NCBI GenBank assembly: GCA_050953285.1
Contig: JBMNMK010000002.1
Coordinates: forward strand, 1,178,001 to 1,242,000
DNA: 64,000 nucleotides
Direction: 5' to 3'
DNA from: Olsenella_K sp050953285
Lineage (GTDB): Bacteria; Actinomycetota; Coriobacteriia; Coriobacteriales; Atopobiaceae
A program made the translations under genes and the position numbers. Under the pieces are notes generated by a model. The model was not told the DNA's origin. It searched no databases and was given only the letters and a program-made list of their open reading frames with translations. This document shows, in pieces, positions 58,819 through 64,000 of the stretch. Each line of letters begins with the position of its first letter. Positions within the stretch are counted from its first letter, which is position 1.

Positions 58819-61800
58819 CAGGCAAGCCTCCTGGGACAATCAAGGTTGGGACAATATGTACACGCGTCTTTGCATGAGGGCTCCACGGGGATGGCACCTG
58901 CTTTGAGCTCGTCAATTTCGGCCGCAATCTGCGCCTCGCATTCGTCGAGAAGATCATAGAAGCTGATGGTGCCCGGCTGACCGCAGCAGAGATGCGCTTC
59001 TCGCATGGCAGAAAGCGGCTCCCCCATCACCAGGTCAGCCACATTGACATCAAGCGCCCCGGAGATGACATGTTCTTCCGCAACTTCGCCGCGCGTCCCC
59101 AGATAGAGCGCCCCTACCACGTGAACATCAGGCATGATACGGCGCACGACCTGCGCATATATCAGTGACTGCACGCGCCTAGGCAGGACAAACGTGCTCT
59201 TGTCTGCCGCCGGCTCCTTTTTGAAGACATCATATTCTGAAGCAAATCCCAGAGGCGCCTTGTGCTTATAGTCAATAACCAGCGCCTGTCCGTGCGCGTC
59301 AATGTCCACGCGATCAATGCTGCCCACAAAATCCACGCCCGCATAGCTGACCCGCTGCGCACCATCTCCTCGTCCAAAGCGCAATTCAAAATAGCGGGGC
59401 GAGAATCCATTGAACCTTGTCAGCTCAAAGTCGATAACGGAGTGCACCTGCCGGTCTACCCGCTCGAGAGCAAGATCCTCCGATGCGCTGTGCGGCACCA
59501 ACGACTGCATCCGAAACGATGTCGCTGACATCTTCTGGTGGTTGAGGTGCGCTCTAAACTCACGTTCTACCAGCTCATGCGCCAGCTCAAGGTTGTCTTG
59601 TGTGATGCGCGATCCTGGCGCATAGCTGATGTGAGCAAGTGCCTCATCAAGGTCATCTTCCTGACCACACAGGCCCTCATCCTGCGCCCACGCACGCAAG
59701 AGCTCTGTGCGGCTAACCTCCAAAACACGGTGGACAAAGCTTCCTGTCTGCATGTTAGAAAACGTGGCGTCGTTATCCGAAAGACCCAATCTCCGCAGCG
59801 TAAACCACTTATAGGGACACTCCAGATACGATTCAATCTGCGAGGCAGAAAGTGCCGCCCGCCCCGTCTCACCATCGCGCGGGACCAGGATCATATCCTG
59901 CAGATGTTCGCTCAACACACCCGCTTCATGCGGCGTCTCTTGCGCCTCAAGCGCCTGCTCACGATAGGTATTTGACAGCAGATCCTGCGGCCGCCCTTCC
60001 GCAAGCCGCAAGCTCACCATATCCTCCGGCCGCTCAGACGCATGAGCATAGCAGGCCAAACACTCACTCAGCACCACAGCCGGATAAGTGACCTTGCTGT
60101 TCTCATCCATAAGAACGCGCTCAAGCGCCAAGAAGCGCCGCGGCACACGAACCAGCGCCGACATCTCCCTGCGCGCATCTGCCAGCGGATCTTCCTCCGC
60201 AGTTCCCGTAAGTTTTTCCACAAGCGCCGTACTGCAATCATCGCGCGGCGCAAGCGGCCACTCGTGTGAGGTGAGCCCACACGCCACCACCGCCTCATGG
60301 GAGCGCGCGTCCATTGAGGCAGCTTCCTGTCGAGATGCAATCCGCACCGCAAGACCCTCCAGCGCATATGTATCTGCAGCAGGGGTTTTATCGCCCACAA
60401 GCTCTTCTTGGCACATGATAGATCCTTGGGCAGCCATCTGGGCGACAAGATCTATGAGCTCGGACAGGCTTATGTGCTGCGCTTTTGTCTGCTCGTTGGT
60501 GCTAAACCCGAGTCGTGCGACCTTTGCCGCAAGCTCAGCTATTGCCGCAAGTCCTGCGGCTGCCTCCTGTGTTGCAGCGGACACTTCTTGAGTCGGCACA
60601 TCTGCTGGCGCATCTGACGGCGCAACCGCTGGCGCGGGCGCATCCAAGCCTCGCTTGATGTCGAGCGCCGCCGAAGAGAGACGTCCCTGCATGAGCGAGA
60701 TTGTTGCATGCGCTACGGCCGCAGAAGTAAGGCTTTGGCGCTTCAAGTGCGTGAGAACATCGTCTGGCGTAAGTGAGCGGTTGCCACGCCACTTGAGATC
60801 AAGGCGCCAGGCGGCGTCCTTGCTTGCCCCCGACGCATCGTTGAGCAGAAAATCGGTGAGTACCCGCGGAGGCCACCATGACATATCCCCCAGTTCAGGC
60901 ACCATATCTGCACCTACCTTGTGGGGTTTGGGCCACGTTTCTTGAAGTTCCATCAAACTTGCTACACACGACGCAAACCCCAGAAAATCCCGCACCGCAG
61001 GCACTTCTGTCAGCGGCTTTGCGTACGTGGCACCCACATGGGCACCACGTGCAGCCAGCTTGGGCGCAAGAGATCGCCAGGTTTTGTAGACATCAGGGCA
61101 GACAACGACGACGTCACGCACGCCAGCTTCATACATTTTTGCCATTTCTTGGGCCATGAGCTCGGCCTCAGCTGCAGGGCCTTGGGCTTCAAGGAGGCGC
61201 ACTGCACCGGTTGCGTAGACGGGCTCGGGGCGCACATTTTTTGCATAGAGTGCTCGTGAGAGATCCTGAAGCTCTCCTGCGGCCTCATCTTCTCCCTGTC
61301 CTTGCGCATGGCGCAGGAAAACCTCCACCCCCTGCTCACACGCCTTTGTATGAAGACTTTCTGCTAGGTGGGCAAAAACGTCTCCCGCGTAGGTTGTTCC
61401 CACCGGGAAGTAGCAGACGACATCGGTATAGTGTGCAAGCTCACATACCATATGCTGCAACGTGGCAGATGCATGAGGAAGGCCTAAGAAGATAACGCTC
61501 CCCACCTGAGCGTTGGCCGCACGCATGCGCTCCGCAAGACAAAACTCCACCTCAGAGGGCTCAATGAATCTGTGGGCGTGAATCTCTGAGCGCACGTCTT
61601 TGAGCGCTGCCAAAACCCGGCGCTCCCCTGCGCTCAACGCTCCAGCTTGAGCATGTATTTCTGTGGATTGAGCATCACTATCAGCCACATCAATATAGGG
61701 CAAGATGCGCTGCGACAGGTGAGCTAAGGCGCCAATCTCACCTTCGCTTTGAGGGGACGTGTCCTCTGAGCCTTCAGAACAGCCGGCGCGCATAGTCTGC

Positions 61801-62072
61801 TTTACCAGCACATATCTTTCATCGTGCGATATGATTTTTCTGCCATCACCAAAGACGGACCAGCGCTCACGGACCCACGCAGAAACGGTTGTGAGACGCA
61901 GCCCTAAGCTGAGTTCAGCTGAGTTGGCAAAGCTTCTCTTAATATCATTTACCTGGTCAAATGTAGGTACCAGCACCGTTATTTCCTGTGCGGTACTCTC
62001 TTTTGTTGCAAGTTGTTCACGCAGTGCCCGCGCAAGGCACGTATCTTCACCAAGAATAATTTGAAGTGGCAT
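58818..62072 (-). CDS. addB: AddB: Fe-S nuclease subunit of AddAB
   Basis: 1084 residues. The N-terminal half is helicase-like but has no Walker A at the start (I-L-G-E-D-T-C), so it should not be a motor; in AddAB this half recognises Chi. The C-terminal nuclease has V-I-D-Y-K-H-K near 930. The 4Fe-4S staple is formed by a Cys in Y-L-E-C-P-Y-K-W-F near 750 and the C-terminal C-x2-C-x5-C (about 1070-1080). The addB-addA order is as in Bacillus. The ATG follows GAGAGGGG. It is the first gene of the addB-addA unit, possibly with dnaE. Confidence 0.93.
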   Translation of the reverse strand: MPLQIILGEDTCLARALREQLATKESTAQEITVLVPTFDQVNDIKRSFANSAELSLGLRLTTVSAWVRERWSVFGDGRKIISHDERYVLVKQTMRAGCSEGSEDTSPQSEGEIGALAHLSQRILPYIDVADSDAQSTEIHAQAGALSAGERRVLAALKDVRSEIHAHRFIEPSEVEFCLAERMRAANAQVGSVIFLGLPHASATLQHMVCELAHYTDVVCYFPVGTTYAGDVFAHLAESLHTKACEQGVEVFLRHAQGQGEDEAAGELQDLSRALYAKNVRPEPVYATGAVRLLEAQGPAAEAELMAQEMAKMYEAGVRDVVVVCPDVYKTWRSLAPKLAARGAHVGATYAKPLTEVPAVRDFLGFASCVASLMELQETWPKPHKVGADMVPELGDMSWWPPRVLTDFLLNDASGASKDAAWRLDLKWRGNRSLTPDDVLTHLKRQSLTSAAVAHATISLMQGRLSSAALDIKRGLDAPAPAVAPSDAPADVPTQEVSAATQEAAAGLAAIAELAAKVARLGFSTNEQTKAQHISLSELIDLVAQMAAQGSIMCQEELVGDKTPAADTYALEGLAVRIASRQEAASMDARSHEAVVACGLTSHEWPLAPRDDCSTALVEKLTGTAEEDPLADARREMSALVRVPRRFLALERVLMDENSKVTYPAVVLSECLACYAHASERPEDMVSLRLAEGRPQDLLSNTYREQALEAQETPHEAGVLSEHLQDMILVPRDGETGRAALSASQIESYLECPYKWFTLRRLGLSDNDATFSNMQTGSFVHRVLEVSRTELLRAWAQDEGLCGQEDDLDEALAHISYAPGSRITQDNLELAHELVEREFRAHLNHQKMSATSFRMQSLVPHSASEDLALERVDRQVHSVIDFELTRFNGFSPRYFELRFGRGDGAQRVSYAGVDFVGSIDRVDIDAHGQALVIDYKHKAPLGFASEYDVFKKEPAADKSTFVLPRRVQSLIYAQVVRRIMPDVHVVGALYLGTRGEVAEEHVISGALDVNVADLVMGEPLSAMREAHLCCGQPGTISFYDLLDECEAQIAAEIDELKAGAIPVEPSCKDACTYCPNLDCPRRLA

Positions 62073-62214
62073 GCGACCCCTCTCTTTGTGGAGTACATGC
62101 TACCTCACTCACGGGACAATATCAGAAGCACATGCGTGATCTCTCTTGCGCTGGCAATCCGTACGTGCACACCAGCTCATATGCCGTATCGCTATACGCT
62201 ACCTGCCGCGATCC

Positions 62215-62508
62215 TTAAAGATTCTTCAACCGATCCAGCACAAGGCGATATCCACCCGCACCGTTATTGAGGCATTTTGACACGCGACTCACCGTTGTTG
62301 AACTAGCACCCGTATATTTGGAAACAGAAAGATACGAGGCCCCTTCGTCCAAAAGACGTGCCATTTCTAGACGCTGAGCCAAGTCCTCAATCTCACGAGG
62401 TGTGCATAAATCCTCCAGCAGAGCCTGAGCCTCATCTTGATTCTCCAGCTGACAAAGAGCTGTCAGGAGATTTATGACCTCGTGGTTCTTGAACATGTCG
62501 GCGTCCAT
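62215..62508 (-). CDS. TrpR-like YerC/YecD-family DNA-binding protein
   Basis: 97 residues, all-helical, of the TrpR-related YerC family. L-C-T-P-R-E-I-E-D-L-A-Q-R-L-E-M-A-R-L-L matches it, and the helix-turn-helix S-V-S-K-Y-T-G-A-S-S-T-T-V-S-R-V-S-K-C-L follows. It probably acts as a dimeric repressor; no ligand or target is known for the family. ATG 62508 follows AGGAGGATCC. A perfect 11-base dyad (62527-62554) just upstream is the obvious candidate for its own operator. Confidence 0.9.
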   Translation of the reverse strand: MDADMFKNHEVINLLTALCQLENQDEAQALLEDLCTPREIEDLAQRLEMARLLDEGASYLSVSKYTGASSTTVSRVSKCLNNGAGGYRLVLDRLKNL

Positions 62509-62526
62509 GGATCCTCCTATCTGCCA

Positions 62527-62554
62527 CAGATACTTTAGCGCATTAAAGTATCTG
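62527..62554. promoter_or_regulatory. Perfect dyad CAGATACTTTA-GCGCAT-TAAAGTATCTG (yerC operator candidate)
   Basis: 11-base perfect arms with a 6-base centre, 19 bases before the yerC start. On the minus strand TTGCGA, 18 bases and TAAAGT form a promoter whose -10 lies inside the dyad, so binding would block it. The centre spacing and TACT half-sites recall the trp operator of E. coli. Confidence 0.75.
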
Positions 62555-62662
62555 CTCGCAAGATGCCCTACAGACAAGAGCCTCATGATGCCCTACTGCC
62601 CCGGATATAAAACGAAACACCTGGGTATACTTGGGGAACACGTGATCTATATGGAGGATGAT

Positions 62663-63022
62663 ATGAGAGCACTCGGCATCTGGCTTGCTACCGCCATAGC
62701 GGTATACGTAGCAGCAATCTTTGTACCAGGTATTCAAATAGTAGGTGGCATGAACGGGCTCTTGGTCCTCTCCGCCACCTTGGCACTTATCAATGCCTTT
62801 GTGAGACCTATCATGCGCATCTTTGCCCTGCCGCTCACCATACTAACCCTGGGCCTTTTCCACTTTGTTGTGAACGCGTTGGCCTTGGAGTTAGCAAGTA
62901 GCCTGACCTTCAGCATTTTTGAATCCGGTGTCTATATAGCATCGTTTGGTTCTGCTCTGTTTGCATCGCTGGTGATCTCACTGGTATCGGGCATATCAGA
63001 ATCACTCTTGGGCGTGAAGTAG
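62663..63022 (+). CDS. Phage holin family 4 (DUF360-type) membrane protein
   Basis: 119 residues with four membrane helices and the family blocks G-L-L-V-L-S-A-T-L-A-L-I-N-A-F-V-R-P near 31 and L-P-L-T-I-L-T-L-G-L-F-x-x-V-V-N-A near 57. Despite the name, these are chromosomal proteins of unknown function in many bacteria. ATG 62663 has GGAGG 5 bases upstream; the longer frame to 62474 crosses the yerC dyad. Its last 30 codons overlap the convergent DUF2974 gene by 91 bases. Confidence 0.88.
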   Translation: MRALGIWLATAIAVYVAAIFVPGIQIVGGMNGLLVLSATLALINAFVRPIMRIFALPLTILTLGLFHFVVNALALELASSLTFSIFESGVYIASFGSALFASLVISLVSGISESLLGVK

Positions 63023-64000
63023 GCGTCGACCACTTCTTTTGCAGAACGCATGAGTCCATTTGCCCGCCTGGTAGCACTCAGGCGCGTGTGCTCCAGCTTG
63101 CTGGCAAAAATGGCATTGAGCAGCTCATGCATGATTTTTCTCGTCTCCTCATCCACGGAGTTTATGGCGAGAATAACCTTCTGTAGACCTGCCAACGTTG
63201 CAGCAGAGTCCGCCACGTCGTGAACGCCTGCCGCTTCAAATGCGTCAAAGTGTACGCGTGTCACCTGTGCTCGCTCACTAAAATCCCTGCTGAGCGCCCA
63301 CATGTTGAGCGCCTCGTCGAATGCCTGGGCGTCTCTGTCCAGGCCATCTGCCCTGACAAAGTGATCTTTTTCCACCTGCCAGGTCGTAAGATCGTGCTGC
63401 AATATGCCCTGCGCATCACTTTTGATATAGATGCGCGGCTCTTCTGGCCGATCAAAGATCTCACCCACCACGCTGTAGGCGGGCTGGAATCTCACCACAC
63501 GATCCCCAAAGACGTCATATGCGCTTTGAGCAAGCACATCGCGCGGAAAGCCCTCACCATCGTTGATGAAGATCTTGGAGATGGAGGGCCTGAGCTCGGC
63601 GGGGCAGACGGCGCACGCATACGCCGTGAGGTTGCCACCTTTTGAGTGGCCACCGACGACAAACTGGTGCTTCTCGCCCAGGCGTGTACGGAGGGCATCT
63701 TCCAGGTATGCCGCGGCCATCTTTTGCGATTCCGTGATTTGGTACGAGGCAACAAAGTTTTCTCGCCAGCCAACCAAGGAGGTATCGGTACCTCGGTATG
63801 CCACATAGCTCAAGTTTGGCACAATATCTGCTGTGAGCGCCGCAAACTGCAGCGTCTTGTGCTCATCCAGCACATCCACATAATCATGAAGGCGCACGTG
63901 GGAAAAGCGCTCCGAGGCACCCAGCAGCTCAAGGGTGTGAGCCTCAATATGGGCAACTGACCTCACGTAGGAAGAGAATTTGTCGCCGGCCTTGTCGAGC
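62932..64000 (-). CDS. DUF2974 lipase-like protein (partial, 5' end off the right edge)
   Basis: The frame stays open to the right edge, past a GTG at 63966; the residues there (L-D-K-A-G-D-K-F) and the missing family N-terminus show that the true start lies outside. DUF2974 proteins have an alpha/beta-hydrolase fold. The nucleophile elbow is G-G-H-S-K-G-G-N, with Y-R-G-T-D-T before it and E-K-D-H-F-V near the expected His. They are thought to be lipases or esterases; the substrate is unknown. The C-terminal 30 residues are coded on DNA that also codes the end of the holin-4 protein on the other strand. Confidence 0.88.
   Translation of the reverse strand, partial: LDKAGDKFSSYVRSVAHIEAHTLELLGASERFSHVRLHDYVDVLDEHKTLQFAALTADIVPNLSYVAYRGTDTSLVGWRENFVASYQITESQKMAAAYLEDALRTRLGEKHQFVVGGHSKGGNLTAYACAVCPAELRPSISKIFINDGEGFPRDVLAQSAYDVFGDRVVRFQPAYSVVGEIFDRPEEPRIYIKSDAQGILQHDLTTWQVEKDHFVRADGLDRDAQAFDEALNMWALSRDFSERAQVTRVHFDAFEAAGVHDVADSAATLAGLQKVILAINSVDEETRKIMHELLNAIFASKLEHTRLSATRRANGLMRSAKEVVDAYFTPKSDSDMPDTSEITSDANRAEPNDAI

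Noticed and set aside
1988..63679. Reading the iterated word as an FtsK-orienting (KOPS/SRS) site because of its likeness to GAGAAGGG
   Set aside because: KOPS-type words are strongly biased to one strand within a replichore; here the copies are about equal on both strands.
1..64000. CRISPR array, insertion sequence, prophage or integrase
   Set aside because: No regularly spaced repeats, transposase or phage structural genes were found; the 'phage holin family 4' gene is a common chromosomal family.

Overview
This window looks like chromosomal DNA of an anaerobic, moderately GC-rich Gram-positive bacterium, most likely an actinobacterium of the class Coriobacteriia (Atopobium/Olsenella-like). 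This rests on gene content and protein style, not on a database search. Supporting signs are a superoxide reductase instead of catalase or SOD, AddAB with an Fe-S nuclease subunit, a very long RecJ fused to a helicase, PTS proteins, a WecA/TagO-type transferase, DUF1015 beside serC-serA, and many TTG/GTG starts behind strong AGGAGG sites. Almost everything is core housekeeping. I see no prophage, insertion sequence, integron or CRISPR array.

Layout. 1-810: start of a radical SAM gene running off the left edge, tRNA-Ala(CGC), and a structured RNA that I read as 6S RNA. 810-3680: a WecA/TagO-like glycosyltransferase facing the infC-rpmI-rplT operon, whose leader carries a terminator and whose infC seems to start with AUA. 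3681-14593: tRNA-Leu(CAA), then (leftward) secD-secF-recJ/helicase-rel-MBL hydrolase as one tight operon, then tgt and ptsH. 14897-22671: a tail-anchored coiled-coil protein, queA, a PTS EIIA, queH, a DUF3267 membrane protein, a MetRS-like enzyme and an alpha/beta hydrolase. 22700-29013: a MarR-controlled heterodimeric ABC exporter, a Tat-type lipoprotein cyclophilin and a GNAT-like/SLOG fusion. 29031-32994: SPFH protein, UbiB kinase, phasin-like protein, HAD phosphatase. 33128-36718: serC-serA-DUF1015. 37047-44395: polysaccharide deacetylase, ArsR regulator, TPR protein, PepV-type dipeptidase, HAD, cold-shock protein. 44595-51153: CDF transporter, small DUF6483-like protein, ruvC-ruvA-ruvB with an SOS box, a degenerate NAD-synthetase-like protein and superoxide reductase. 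51293-62072: addB-addA-dnaE. 62215-64000: YerC/TrpR-like regulator with a perfect dyad upstream, a four-helix 'holin-4' membrane protein, and a DUF2974 lipase-like gene running off the right edge.

DNA repair and recombination are strongly represented: recJ-HIRAN-helicase, ruvABC, addAB and dnaE. Three queuosine genes (tgt, queA, queH) lie in three separate units.

The most unusual signal is a short iterated DNA word, GGGCGAKAA (K=G/T), often extended to GGGCGAKAAGAAC. By eye I count 26 copies of the 9-mer and 8 perfect copies of the 13-mer in 64 kb, on both strands, in several reading frames and between genes. About one copy of the 9-mer would be expected in random sequence. Three intergenic 13-mers sit next to perfect inverted repeats between convergent genes. 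I infer a genome-wide functional word such as a Chi-like, uptake or architectural site, but the sequence does not say which.
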